The notes under the pieces are model-generated. The model was not told the DNA's origin and did not search any database. It saw only the letters and a list, made by a program, of their open reading frames with translations. 64,000 bases of DNA from Phascolomyces articulosus (Eukaryota > Mucoromycota > Mucoromycetes > Mucorales > Lichtheimiaceae). Every line of letters starts with the position of its first letter. Position 1 is the stretch's first letter. Made by a program: the position numbers and the translations under genes. The DNA lies in the NCBI GenBank assembly GCA_025677815.1, contig JAIXMP010000012.1, positions 806,001-870,000 on the forward strand. Direction: 5' to 3'. This document shows, in pieces, positions 1 through 12,152 of the stretch.

Positions 1-83
1 AACTCATCATCATCATTATATATATATATATATATATATAATGAACATACTCTATTATATAATAGATAGAAATATCAACTTAC
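1..83. repeat. (TA)n microsatellite inside an intron
   Basis: A CATCAT run followed by about 22 bases of alternating TA lies in the intron downstream of exon 4 of the Nudix gene. A second (TA)n tract at about 153-178 lies in the preceding intron and a third at 840-860. Confidence 0.7.
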
Positions 84-152
84 TGAGTCTCAGGAACCAA
101 ACCATGTTCAGTAATAGTAAAATAAGAAACTGCACCAACATTACGAGCCTAA

Positions 153-183
<31 letters not shown>

Positions 184-1317
184 AAATGTATATTGTAAAC
201 ATCACGAGCCTGTCATTTTATTTTCTTGGTACTTGTATAACATAAAAATTGAATGGATGCACAGACAATCCTTTTGTTTTATATTCTTCCAGCTCCCAAA
301 TGAAGAATAAAATCCATCTTTGAAGGTTGGCTAATATTTTTTTTTTTATCTTTTGGAAAATGAAAACAAAACTATTAATTACCTGTTTTGAAATTTCTGG
401 GGGTATACTGGCTTCTTCATCACACTCCCTAACAATAGTATCCTTGGTGGTGGCTTGATAGGTAATACCACCTGCAACCTAAATTAAATTAAAATAAAAG
501 GAATATTATTATTTAGAGAGAGATAGAGAGAAGGAAAAAAAACCGGTTGTTCGATGTTTATGGTAAATAATAAAAAAAGAAGAAACATGATGTAATATAA
601 TGGAATAATAAATACTTACGCAATTATCCAATAAACCAGGCCATGTTTGCTTTGTTCGACTACGTCTGGCCACCCAAATCTTGATACTGCCATCAGGTTC
701 ACGAACATAACAATTCAAGTGAGCACCAAATTGGGAAATGCCAAAGAGCGGTGTACCTGCACGCTCAATGACAAATGCAACATTATCTTTACGGGTAGCA
801 TCTCCATAGACTGGGAAAATTTCATTTCTCCATCCTATGATATATATATATATATATATGAATAATGATAAGTCTAAAATACTTATACTAATAGTGATAT
901 ATTCATAATAATAATAATAAAAATATATTCACCTTTAAGAACTTTAAATGTTTGCTTTTCACGCCATGTATTTAATAAATCCTCAATCACTTGATTACGC
1001 TTATCAAAAGAGTCAACCCAAGTAGCAAAGGAAATATATTCACCCTCGACAATGTCAAATGGTTTTGGTGCTTGTGCATCATTGTATTCGATCAACGGTG
1101 TCAATGTGCTAGGTAATACTCGACCCACAATAAGGGAGTTGAATCGAAAGGGGATAGCATGATGGACTTCATCAGGATTCTTTGGATCGAATTCATGAGG
1201 AAATTTATCAGCATGAGTAATCACTTGAAGATAGGTATCAAACCTAGACTTTTGTGATTTTTCTGATGATAATGGTTGTTGTTGTTTTTGTTCTTGTACT
1301 GCTTGTGAAAGCTTCAT
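84..1317 (-). CDS. Nudix hydrolase with DUF4743 N-terminus (thiamine-diphosphate-derivative type), 3' end outside the window
   Basis: Four exons are visible: 1317-933, 834-620, 478-383 and 148-84, joined in consistent phase; the last continues past the left edge. The start ATG at 1317 opens MKLSQAVQ; an in-frame ATG further upstream lies in low-complexity leader and is less likely. Exons 1-2 encode the DUF4743-type domain (HEFDP, WREKQTF, GDATRKDNVAFVIERAG, then GAHLNCYV). Exon 3 holds the Nudix box as VAGG...RECDEEASI, with the REXXEE metal-binding glutamates present. Exon 4 continues with GAVSYF...LVPETQ, typical of the family. Related proteins (yeast YJR142W, plant NUDT20/24) hydrolyse oxidised thiamine diphosphate derivatives; that role here is inferred from family. 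The second of the classical Nudix glutamate positions is Ala, which I believe is also variable in this subfamily. Intron 3 (382-149) is long and contains a TA microsatellite. Confidence 0.85.
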
Positions 1318-4300
1318 TTTTTTATAAAATGACAAGAACGAAGAATGGAGACTAGGGATGAGATGTAGAATGATGAAAAGATATGCTAAAGAAGATGAAG
1401 GGGAAAATAAAAACAAGAAATGAAAAAAAAAAAAACAAAAAACAAAACAAAAATAAATGAAAGGAGAAAGAAAAAAAAATAGTAAAAATGTTGGTGAAGA
1501 AGAAGGGAAAAAAAAAAGAAAAGAAAATCGTGGACTACCTTTTATATATAATTATTTCAATTGGTTATTATGACGACTATTACAAGTACATATATGTGTT
1601 CGTGTGTATGTGTTGCCAACGAGCCATGTGCAACATGGGAACTTTGTTGCTTGCGACCTTTTCTCTCATCACTCACACTCTCTTCTCCTTCCCCCAATCG
1701 TAACATCATCTTACGTTTTTCCCTTTCAATCTTTACTATTATTGTCCATATGCTTTTCTATTCTTCTTTATTACAATTAAAGGTAATCTCGATGGGATGA
1801 TTATGTTCTTATTAGGATAAGACTAGGCAAAAAATAAAACTGGGATTTTCTTCCCCCCCTTAGTTTTTATTTTTGGGGGTATAAGTTAAGAAAAAAGAGG
1901 AGATAAGTAGATGTATTATAATAACTATATTATATTATATATTTTACTATTGAGTTGGTTCGACGGATAGCGATGATGTATGTATGTATTCAGAATGTTT
2001 TATTCTTAATTCTTAGTATTAATAATAATAATAATAGTAACAAACAACTTGTTGTAAAGTTTTATAAAGTCTAAACAAAAAGCCTTACTATACTACGAAT
2101 AAAGATATTTATACTTTTTGTTGTAAACTATATATTATTCTATTTTATAAATAATAAATAATAAGGAGAGTAATTCTAATGAATTGCTGTTGTTGTTATC
2201 ATTATTATCTGAATGATTAATAATAAGAACAATAAGGAGTGAATGTCTTCTTGGTTATTATTATTAACAGCTACTACTGCTATTTACTATGATGGTTTTT
2301 GAATATAGTCTTATTAGTAGTAGTAGTAGTAGTATAAGTGGATATAAGGTCAAACACAACTTTATTTATATATTGAACATGTTGTTTTTCTCCTAAATGT
2401 GTCAATGATGAATGTGGTTTTAAAGAATAACGAGAAAAAAAAACTGGTTATTATTATCCCCTAAAATTAAATTGTGGCAAAAAAAAAGTTTATTGGTGTT
2501 TTCTAAATGCCTTTTACGATCTTTTTCCATTCCCCCCCAAAAAAAAGACTTTATAATGATAATGATGATGAATATTTGAACAGTACTACGAACCCCTCCA
2601 CTCCCCCCTTTTATTTTTCATGATGTGTCAAAGAAGACGTTTTTAAATAGAAAGACACACGACATGTCCTATTTCAAATGATATATTACACACACAAAAA
2701 AAAACAATAAACTAAATGATGATGATCGTTTTTCGTTGTTGCTTTTGTTTCGTCAAATCGGTAATGATTTATATAAAATCCAGGATCATGGATCAACTCT
2801 GATCGTTTGTACCACAATTTAGAGAAAGTGGCCACGTCCAAAAGAAAAACAGTTTCCTTATTATCTAACCTGTCTCCGAGTCAATTATTACTTGCAACCA
2901 CCCAAAAAAAAAAAAGAAGGTCATTTGAAAAAGTTGGCGAAATGTTATTTTCGTTACGGTTGAAAAATTTTCATTCTATCCGATATCTAATATTAGTTCA
3001 ATAACATCTTCTTCTTCTTCATTGTAATAAAGATAATAATAAACAATGAACTCTACTAGATTGTTCTTTTCGAGTATATATATTTCATCGTTAAATATCA
3101 ATTTTGACTTGAAAAAAAAAAGAAACCTATTTTGGTCCCCCCAACAAAAAAAAAAAAAGAGCTCTTCTTTAATTTCCTCTTTATAATTATAATATAAAGA
3201 TTGTTTTTCTAAGCATCTATTATTATTCCAGTTACAAAGTGAGAAAAAAAAACTTTTCCCGCCGCACCATCGGGGGAACCAATGTCTTTTGTTGTTGGGC
3301 ACATTCATATTCATCCGGCCCCTTCTCAACCATCAGGTTTTTTTTTCAGGTGATTTGAAAAGTTAGAAATGCTTAGTTATAAACATGTCGTTCTGGACCC
3401 CTACGAACAATAACGAGAATGTCATATGTATATCCCTTTTTTTTCACAACAATAAGCCTTCTTCTTTGATATAAATATATAAAAAGATATGTACGCATGT
3501 ATCAGAAGATAATGAAATGGCGCAACAACAAAGTATACATTTTATCTAAAACGTTTCAAAATTGAAGAACTTTGAATTATACTAGAATAGAATAATGTAT
3601 AATCATTTGATAGATAGAAATTTCTTGACTTATTATTATTATTATTATAAATTATGCATTCAAGAATTATAATAAAAATGCATACTAGATATACAACATA
3701 CTTTATTTTTTTAAAAAGAAAAGGGCGTAAAAGAAGCCAAGAGATAGACCTAATAATAATAATCATGTAATTCTATTATATAAATAAATAAAAAAGAAAA
3801 TATCATCATCATTGTGCACGTCCATTTCTCTTTTTTACAGTATAAAGATTAGAATGGATAAGTATAAATCGGTTTATGTACTACCGAACATGATAAAAAT
3901 GGGTTTTGAAGTGTTCTTCTATTTAAAGTTATATATAATAATAAAGTGACTAGAGTGGTGGTCGGACAAAAAACGACCCAGTGGGGTGGCCTCGTGTAAT
4001 ACACTTTTCGGTCGATTTGATATATCGAGTTCGTTTGTCACACCTTTTTAAGCGCGTAAAAAAAAATCATATAATATCATCAAATGACTTTATGATTTTG
4101 TACAATCCATTTCTTCATGTCGTGGAACCACTAGATAATATATTTCAAAAACGGATGTTTCATCCGATTATTCATTATGGATACGAACCATGATGGTAAT
4201 ATAGAAAGATGCATAAATAATCATATTGATGATGGGAAATGGTGAAGGGGCCTGGGCCTTTTTTATTTTTTATTATTATTTTAGTGAAATGTACAGACAG

Positions 4301-5059
4301 TTTCACACTCATCGGTCATGTAATCGAGCGAAAAAAAAATTGATCGCCATCATTCGTTTTCCTTGTGTGACTATAGCACGAGTTCATTGCCTGTGCTTAC
4401 TAACTTCTTCAATGATACGTATAATGATAATAATAATAACAATGCACACTATTTTTTTAATATTAAATTTTGGGGGGTTGATTACAATAGAAATGATGTG
4501 GGGAGCGAGAGAAAAAAAACCGTACTAAAAAAAAATGTGTATCATCAACCAACTTAGTTGAACGAGTCATTTTGGCGTTCTTTTTTTTTTTTTTCTTCTT
4601 TTTTTGCTGTTGAATAAGTCGATCTAAAGAAAGGACGATTTAATCCCTATTATATGTTATCAGTGCTGCTCTTCATTATTCATTATCATTTCTCGTTTGA
4701 ATATATGCTTCTTCCTTCTTCTATATAATATTATAATACACAAATAAAATTTACCCCGATAAACAAACTTTGTTGTTTTAAGAATTAAAGAAGCACACTT
4801 TATCGTATCATCCAACATCAATATATAGAACTTGTTTGACATGTTTTTCTCCTCCTCTTCTCTCTCTCTCCTTCATTATCTGCATGTCAGATGGGATATG
4901 ATCCACCCCAAAAACTATGTAATATGTAAAACAATTCAATACATATACATATACATGTCATGCAAAAAATGCATATATTCTTATTATAATATAATTCATG
5001 CCTGATTGGTTTTATTTTTATTATATTATAGAAAAAAAAATATGCAAATCAGAATATCT
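1318..5059. other. Intergenic region, no gene seen
   Basis: These 3.7 kb separate the Nudix gene start from the 3' end of the DDX42 gene. The sequence is A/T-rich with many homopolymer runs, ATT/TAA triplet stretches and short C runs (CCCCCC near 1850, 2535 and 2600). The open frames present are short, rich in Lys/Phe/Asn and not supported by splice-consistent extension. The first 200 bases upstream of 1317 are purine-rich on the plus strand and probably carry the Nudix promoter and leader. Nothing else could be supported. Confidence 0.6.
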
Positions 5060-8000
5060 TTAGTTCCAACGACGGTTATTACTATGTTGTTGTTGCTGTA
5101 CCCCTGCAGTAGTATTGAGACCTCGAGCACCTGCTTCATCCGTTGATGCTTTTTGGAATCTCATATTACCCACATGCGTTGTAAAAGATCCTCTAGAGGA
5201 TGAGGATGAAGATGACGGTCCTGAACCTGATAAGGATGATCTTGGTGGTAATGGTTCGGTATTGGCACCAGTAATACCTCCTAAAAATGAAAAAAAAATG
5301 AATCATTTCCAATGACAAATTAGTTGCTTGTTTCTATTTGAAATAGAATAGTTGTCGTCATCTTGACAAAAAATAGGGAAATTTTTTTTTACCTCCTCTG
5401 AAACGGCCACCACCACCACCATGATGGTTACCTCGCCCCCTAAATCGACCACGACCACCTCGACCCCTCCCACGTCCACGTCCACCACCATATATTCGTG
5501 AACTTTTAAACTTTGGATAAGTCATTGCCAAGTCCATTAATTCGGATGGGACCGGTTGACCCGAACTTTCCAAATTCCTAACCAAATCGGCAGCAAATCG
5601 TTCCTCCTTTCGAGTTATTAATGTATAGGCTGTTCCTTTTTCACCTGCACGACCCGTACGACCAATTCGATGAACATGCGAATCGATATCACGGGCTACA
5701 TCATAATTCACGACATTTTTCACAGATTTAATATCCAAACCTCTAGCAGCAACATCAGTAGCGACAAGAATAGGATATTTGTTGGCTCGGAAATCACGAA
5801 GGACCTTATCACGTTCATATTGCATTAAATCTCCATGAAGTGCTCCGCCTTTATGATTAGAACATAAATAAATAAAATAGAGTTAGCAACAATCATAGTA
5901 AACAATTAAACAAGTTGAACAACAACAACCCCCTTAAAAAAAAACTTTAAATCAATGACGACTTTGAAATATTAAAATCAAAGTTCAAACTTACAAGGAA
6001 AACCGGATTCACTAATATTTTGAGCTAGAATATCCACGGCCCCTTTTCGCGATACAAATATAATAATGCTTCCCTCTAGAATAATACCATCATCATAATA
6101 ATGGATAATTTAAAACAGTCAATGACTAGGTTGCTACTCACTTTTTGTTTGTTTGTTTGTATATATCTATCTTTCATTTTCCTTACCAGCGCAAAAACCG
6201 GGTAAACGTCGCATTAACCAATCCCATTTTAACATTTCATCATCAAGTACGACAATCACTTGAGTAATATCTTCATTTGCTTGACCCGTCGTGCCTACAC
6301 TAATTCTGATGGGATTCTCTGTTACTTCACGAGCCAAGTATTCTACTTTACGTGGGAATGTGGCACTAAATAGTAAGGCTGAATAATAATAATAATAACA
6401 TTTATGAGTGAGTAAATGGAGCTATTTAGTGACCTCCTTTTCCACCCTAATTCTCCTCCCCCCCAAAAAAAATTACCTTGGCGATCGGGTCGAACGTTAT
6501 CACAAACAGAACGAACTTGGGGTTCTATATATCGGGTAAAAAAATAGTTAATAACAAATAAACATTATCTAAATAAGTAGAGAGATAGATGGAGAAATAT
6601 ATCCATATAAAAAAAAAATAAAGTGATCGGATATCACATTACCAAATCCCAAGTCAAACATTCTATCAGCTTCATCGAGCACAAGATAACTCACACGTTT
6701 AAGATTCGTAGCCTTCATCTTGATCATATCGATTAATCGACCTGGTGTCGCGACCAAGATTTCAACTGTACTACTACGTAATTGTTTGAATTGCGCCATT
6801 TTGGATGCACCACCATACACAGCGGCCACTCTTTTTTTTTTATAATAACAATGATAATGATAAATATATAAAGGTCAGATGATGTGGATAGTAACGTAGT
6901 AGAAAATAATCACTCTTTATACATTGTATATACGATAACACCACACATTTTTATTTTATTTTATATTATATCAATATAAATAAAACTTACTTTAATCCAT
7001 AAGCCTTGGCGAATTTTTTTGTTTCAGCATAAATTTGGCCTACCAATTCACGTGTAGGCGCCATGATCAAACCAATAGGTCCATCTCCATAAGCAAGTTC
7101 TTGTTGGTCCATGATATGAACCAACATTGGTAAAACAAAAGCAGCGGTTTTACCCGAACCCGTCTTGGCCACACCAATAATGTCTCTTCCTTGTAAAGCA
7201 ACAGGAATTGCTTGTTTTTGAATCGCAGAAGGTTCAGTATATCCTGCCTTGATAATTGTACCCATTACATCTTGATCGAATCCAAAATGTGCAAAGGAAA
7301 CACAAGGAGCAGGTGGTTCAGATCCAGTGACATGTAATCCTAGTTCACGTCGCACTTCCGCGACGCGTTCAGTCGAAAGGGATGCTATATCTGGGTGTTC
7401 TTCATAAAAGTATTTTTCAATCTCGGGATACTCAATATCATCATGATTGATACGTGCCAATGGTTCAATTTCTCGTTTGACAGGCCCATGTTCTGGGTCA
7501 TCTGAATCATTATTCAATTCTGCATCAATTCTTGCTGCGGTAGCATATACTTCATCATCAGAATCAACGTTCTAATAATAATGAGAAAAAAAAAACCGGT
7601 TTTTTTTTTCAGTGGTTGCATTTTCTCTCTTTCTTTCGCTCTCTCTCATATTTTTTTTATATGTATCCTTAAACTTTAATTCGATTTTTTTCCCATTTCT
7701 TTGGGTTTATTATTGTTATTATTACCTCATTACGATCTAAATAAGAACGATTATCTATTTTGCCAACTGTAACACCTTCTTCTTTCATATGACGAATATA
7801 ACTTTCCATATCATCTTCATCTTCAAATTCATCGCGTCGTGCCTAATAAATGATAAAAAAAAATGACCAAGCCCATGAAAACATACCCTATTAAGTATGT
7901 TGTAATCTGTTTTTTTTTTGTTCTCACAATAAATGTAAAATGGTCACCTTGGGTTCCGCTTTGGCCGTTTTCTGTTGTTCATTCATATCCGCCATGAATG

Positions 8001-8103
8001 CGTCCAACGGGTCCACTTCCTCCTCTTCTTCTTCCTTAATGTTTTTTTCTTCTTTTGTCACTTGGTTTTTTATGGCTGATGATGCATTGACAAAAAGAAA
8101 GAA

Positions 8104-8136
<33 letters not shown>

Positions 8137-8560
8137 GGAGGATAGAGAAAGAGGCAGTAGAGAAGAAGAGAAGAAGGGGTGTAAACGAATGTGTAACCCA
8201 CATAATTTGATACATATAACCAAAAACAACAAACAACCAACACCATATATATTTTTATAGAGAGAGAAATATCCTTTTTATAATCTTACTCGAGGAGGAA
8301 GAAGGTCCAATGCCTGCACTGGCCAGAAAATCCTGTTCATCGTCAGCATCAATAATATTGCCTTGTATTTTTGGCTTTTTTGTCCATTCGTCGTCGTCAT
8401 CGTCATGATCGGAATCGCCACCTAATTTTCGTTTTATGACAGCTGGAGGGGGTTGGGTGTTCGATTCATTTGTATTGACATTTGTTTTTTTGTTTTCTGC
8501 TGATTTTTTACTAGATGGAAAACCAAAATTGAATTTTTTGGTAGGCTTTTTTTGAAACAT
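5060..8560 (-). CDS. DDX42: DEAD-box ATP-dependent RNA helicase, DDX42/SF3b125 family
   Basis: Ten exons join in phase: 8560-8290, 8075-7948, 7842-7726, 7571-6991, 6830-6643, 6524-6477, 6378-6187, 6075-5995, 5848-5393, 5280-5060, giving 760 aa. Landmarks: acidic N-terminus, DPLDAFM near 120, Q-motif region ([11 protein letters not shown], ~282-292), motif I AKTGSGKT 307-314, PTREL 344-348, TPGR 394-397, DEAD 418-421, SAT 449-451, [11 protein letters not shown] ~564-574 and HRIGRTGR 595-602. A Gly/Arg-rich tail and a Ser/Gln-rich C-terminus follow. The DPLDAFM element plus the F-x-H-F-G-F spacing before the Q motif points to DDX42 rather than Dbp2 or Prp5. DDX42 is a nuclear helicase linked to U2 snRNP/SF3b. 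The phase 2 join of exons 4-5 fixes the unusual acceptor inside an A-run. No defects are visible. It is divergent from the eL38 gene. Confidence 0.93.
8094..8176. repeat. (GA)n-rich purine tract in DDX42 intron 1
   Basis: A GAGA/GAAAGA tract of about 80 bases lies inside the first intron (8076-8289) of the DDX42 gene, close to the acceptor; on the transcribed strand it is a long polypyrimidine tract, so it may act in splicing. Confidence 0.6.
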
Positions 8561-9611
8561 TGTGTTCAAAATTGGGAGAAAAACGATCACTAAAAGAAAG
8601 CTCTGGTCAAAGGTGGAAGTTGTATTACAACTTTTTTTTTCTACAAACCCAAAATTTCCTTTAGTTTTATAATCCCAGCTGATGAATTTGTTGAATGGAC
8701 TTCAAAGCACCATTTCTTCTTCCCTGTCGTTCAAAGGGAAATGAATTCCTCGGACTTCAAACAGTGGAATAGTAGTATGGGTTCTATTCAACATAAGTTC
8801 GTGGTATTTTATTTTTGAAATGTGTAGTAACGAAGATAATCATTATAAGACAAAGATAATGACAGATTTGAAGGAAACTATCAAAGTTGCATAAGAGGAA
8901 CACAAGGAAAATTTTAATCAAAATTGACAGCCAACCAACGTCTACTATGAAGAAACTAACTGAATATATGCCGTTAATACCTATCAATTGAACTCAATGT
9001 ATCCATCGATTTACTATAAGTATTTATTCATATTATGAAGTATGAGAATAAAGTAACAAGTTCTGTAAAAAGCTTGTAATATGGTAGCACTCAAAGCAGT
9101 TATATCCATTATTATGAACGCACCATAGACATTTATTGATGATTATACTCTAAATTAACCTACATGGTATAGGCCCAATTTGCAGACGTTATATTATGGA
9201 AATCAATGCAATTGAGTACAACCTATATATATAATGGTTATTATTTGACATATATTTTCTCAATAATACTGATAAGTTTTCTAACCAACAACAGTGAAAC
9301 CTAACAAGCTGACTACCATCTCATAATAAAAAAGTAAATTAGATTAGTACTACCATGTATTTAAATAACATCGTCATTGTAATTATTAAATTCAATTATC
9401 TAAATATGATATGCTTTAGAAAATGCTATCAAAAGGACATGGTAATTAACAAAAAAAAAAAAGGGATAGCCAAAACGCATTAACGAGAAACAAAGGAGCA
9501 AATTCGAATTTCATTAGCTGGATTTGAATTGGCACACCTCCCGGTGTTCATATTCAATTTCGATACACAACCATAATAGTCCTTCTCTTTGCCGATATAC
9601 GCGTAGCAGAC
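8561..9611. promoter_or_regulatory. Shared intergenic region between divergent DDX42 and eL38 genes
   Basis: The two start codons face away from each other across about 1 kb, so this stretch must hold both promoters. No convincing TATA or known factor site could be assigned. The last 120 bases before the eL38 ATG are pyrimidine-rich and less AT-biased. A near-duplicate GGACTTCAAA occurs at about 8698 and 8752. No coding segment is seen. Confidence 0.5.
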
Positions 9612-10219
9612 ATGGTAACTATTGGGGGAACGATGGATGAATGAAGAGAAAGGGGCAGAGAAGAAAATAACAACGACAGACTACGTTGAAAAAAATAGAT
9701 GGATGAATAGATAAATGGATGAATGTTCCTTTTTTCAAAGGATGGATGGATTGGGTATTTTTTTTTGGAAAAATCAAGATTCCAATGTATTCACATACAT
9801 GTCCAATTTTTTTTTTTAGCCCAAGCAAATTAAGGACATCAAGCAATTCCTTGAAATTGCCCGCAGAAAGGACGCCAAGTGTAAGAATGAATTTCGTCAT
9901 GGATAACGATCTTTTATTATTATTATTATTTATTATTATGAGTCAAGTCATTGACTGATCAATGAACCATTATATTTATATATAGCCGCTCGCATCAAGA
10001 AGAATGCTGAATCTGTCAAGTTCAAGGTTAGATGCTCGCGTTACTTGTACACCCTTGTTGTCAACGACAAGCAAAAGGCCAACAAGTTGAGACAATCGCT
10101 TCCTCCTGGTAAGATACTATATTTTTTTTTCAATTGCGGTATAGAACAGAAGAAGAAAAGAAACCTAACATTGAATATTTGGATATATCTATATAGCTCT
10201 TACTGTCAACGAGATCTAA
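9612..10219 (+). CDS. RPL38: 60S ribosomal protein eL38
   Basis: Four exons give a 69-aa protein: 9612-9614 (only the ATG), 9820-9880, 9986-10108 and 10197-10219. The protein reads [20 protein letters not shown], then [13 protein letters not shown], then [16 protein letters not shown], and ends LPPALTVNEI; family length is 69-78 aa. It is a small component of the large cytosolic ribosomal subunit. The first exon is deduced because no in-frame ATG precedes CCC AAG CAA after the TTTTTTTTAG acceptor, while ATG|GTAACT sits 205 bases upstream. The short last exon is deduced because reading on from the exon 3 donor, or joining to an AG near 10920, gives a foreign tail. The acceptor at 10196 instead restores the conserved LxVxEI end. 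It converges with the CTLH/CRA gene. Confidence 0.93.
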
Positions 10220-10894
10220 ATAACCGAAATTGTCTGTTTTTGGTTCGTTTGTTTTCCCTGTTACACTTTATGGAAACAATAAAAAATTCATTCGCTTTCG
10301 AAATCTCGTATTTGCGCAAAACAAAAAAAACTCTATTACAACAACTTTTATCACATCTTATTACGTATTATTATCATTTTGGAAACGACTAATGTTATGT
10401 GTGTTTCATCAAACAAAAGAAACAATACTTACAAACGCAAAATGAAAAAAAGAGAGGACGAGATGGTCATCAATTGGATTTACTTTGAATTTATATATGT
10501 ATGGAAGGAAGAGAGGGAAAAACTTCAAAAAGAAAAAAAAAGAGATACTGAAAAAAAAGTAACCAAGTCTTTGATGTTTCGTTCTATTTACATGGTTTTT
10601 TTTTTTAAAAAAAAGATTGTGTACGTATGTCGTATGTTTGTGTGTGTGATCAATTTGAATATGTTATGGTATTGGATACAGTGATGAAAGAAAAAAAACA
10701 ATATCAGAAAGAAGTGTGAGAGGGAGAGTGAAAACAAGGAATAAAGCGTCTCAAATAATAATAAAAAGCTATTTCACCCGAAAAAAAAGTATATGTTAAC
10801 GAGGGAGAGAGAGAAAGTATGTAAAAAAAAAAAAGGGAATTATTTCTATTCTGCTAGGATGTACTATGATAAACAGTTATCTTTTTGTTGTCAT
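10220..10894. other. Convergent 3' intergenic region
   Basis: This separates the stop codons of eL38 (+) and the CTLH/CRA gene (-). It is A-rich with runs of AAAAAAA and short low-complexity open frames rich in Lys and Phe; the polyadenylation regions of both genes must lie here. No gene is supported. Confidence 0.6.
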
Positions 10895-12152
10895 TTACAT
10901 AGTCATTCTCTCTCGATCAGGTTTCTCTGTTGGCGTTGACGATGCTGTATCGCTTTTATATTTTGCTAACTCACTCTCGACCAGACTATGTTGTTTATAC
11001 AATCGTTCAAGTGATGATTCGTTTCTGAGATTAGATAATGCTATAAAGAATTATATAAACAAGATGCATGAATGATTCTATTATTTCGTATCCCAAAGAG
11101 AGATGATCCTCTCCTCCCTACCCAACTCTACACTCATCCAATGTTGCCCCAACACTTACACAATACTACATTATTCACTTCATCAGCAAGTTGGAGTCTT
11201 CGTTCTTGACTTAACAAATAGCCCGATTTGGAATTTTGTGGGTCAGGATAAGCAATCAAAGAAGCCACTTCATTTGTAAGCTCTTGAAACTCTTTATGTT
11301 GTTGTCTAAGATGTGTTTGTGCAAACCGAATGGCATCCACTTCTTTCGATGATCGAATGATTTCCACAAACTGTTGACATCGTAATTTGAAGAGAATACG
11401 TTGTAAATGTGATACATTTTGTTGTTGTACTTCATTTTCTAACGCCATTGAATCTGGATTATGTTGTTGTTGAGATACTCGTTGCGGATCATGCATAGCA
11501 AGTGTAGGAAAGTGTTGATTGATCACGTCGAAAGCACGCGGTATGTCACCGCTCAAAATAGCATCATAAAGGTCTAAATTTTATCAGCAAAATATACATC
11601 CATATTAGCTTATACATTATTGGTATTCTGAAACCTTTCTCTACTATCTGCCTTTATTTTTACATACCTTTTCGTGCATCCAATAAGGCCCATGTATATG
11701 TGTCATTGCCTAATTATTCATTTCAATATACAATGAAATTATAATAAGTGACAAGTTTCTTTCAATGTGTGTCTCGTAGCACATGAAAATAATAAAGTTA
11801 TTTTTTTTTCTTACCATTCACGCTATTCTCATTATCATCAATATCCATGGCATCAGCTATTACGAAAAAAAAAAAACCAAAGACAATGAGTTTTTCGCTT
11901 TTCACTTTATTAACCATGTTGAAACAAAAAAGTAAAAAAGTATGATAACCATTTACTTATAGTATTGCTCCGTCGTCTATTGGTCCCGTTCCCATTCACT
12001 GGAGTAGCAGTACGACTTGAGGAGGGAATGTCATAACAAGCATTTAACTTTTTGATCTCTCCCAAAAAAGTCTTTGCTGTGTTCTTATAACAATTATGAA
12101 TCAAATACTCTGTCACAAGTTCTCGAAACACATTTTCGTCATTAAAATCCAT
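10895..12152 (-). CDS. LisH-CTLH-CRA domain protein, RanBPM/Gid1-like, without SPRY domain
   Basis: Five exons join in phase: 12152-11957, 11856-11815, 11709-11668, 11573-11160, 11040-10895, giving 279 aa. A LisH motif occupies about residues 7-38 (FRELVTEYLIHNCY). A CTLH-like segment (YDAILSGDIPRAFDVINQHF) follows, then a CRA region (FKLRCQQFVEIIR, AIRFAQTHLRQQHKEF). Near the end is LERLYKQHSLVESEL, resembling the RanBP9/10 and Gid1 C-terminus rather than Gid8. These proteins are scaffold subunits of the GID/CTLH E3 ubiquitin ligase, which degrades gluconeogenic enzymes in yeast. The SPRY domain that normally precedes LisH in RanBPM/Gid1 is absent: the ORF starts six residues before LisH and no upstream exon was found. 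It may be a Gid8-like or a SPRY-less paralogue. Confidence 0.85.

Noticed and set aside
249..331. Alternative exon after the Nudix exon 3 using the acceptor near 331
   Set aside because: It gives a product unlike the family and a stop, whereas the acceptor at 149 restores GAVSYF-type conserved sequence.
7924..8260. Ser/Leu-rich and Arg/Glu-rich frames on both strands
   Set aside because: They translate the GA/CT tract in DDX42 intron 1 and overlap real exon 2 in other frames.
9513..9582. tRNA-like sequence on the minus strand (TTCAAATCC B-box-like and TGGTTGTG A-box-like text)
   Set aside because: Acceptor and T stems do not pair and the anticodon arm is not closed, so no tRNA fold is possible; it lies in the eL38 promoter.
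10866..11075. Plus-strand frame that could extend eL38 with a different C-terminus through a downstream acceptor near 10920
   Set aside because: The minus strand of the same region is the last exon of the CTLH/CRA protein, and the 10197 exon gives the conserved eL38 end.
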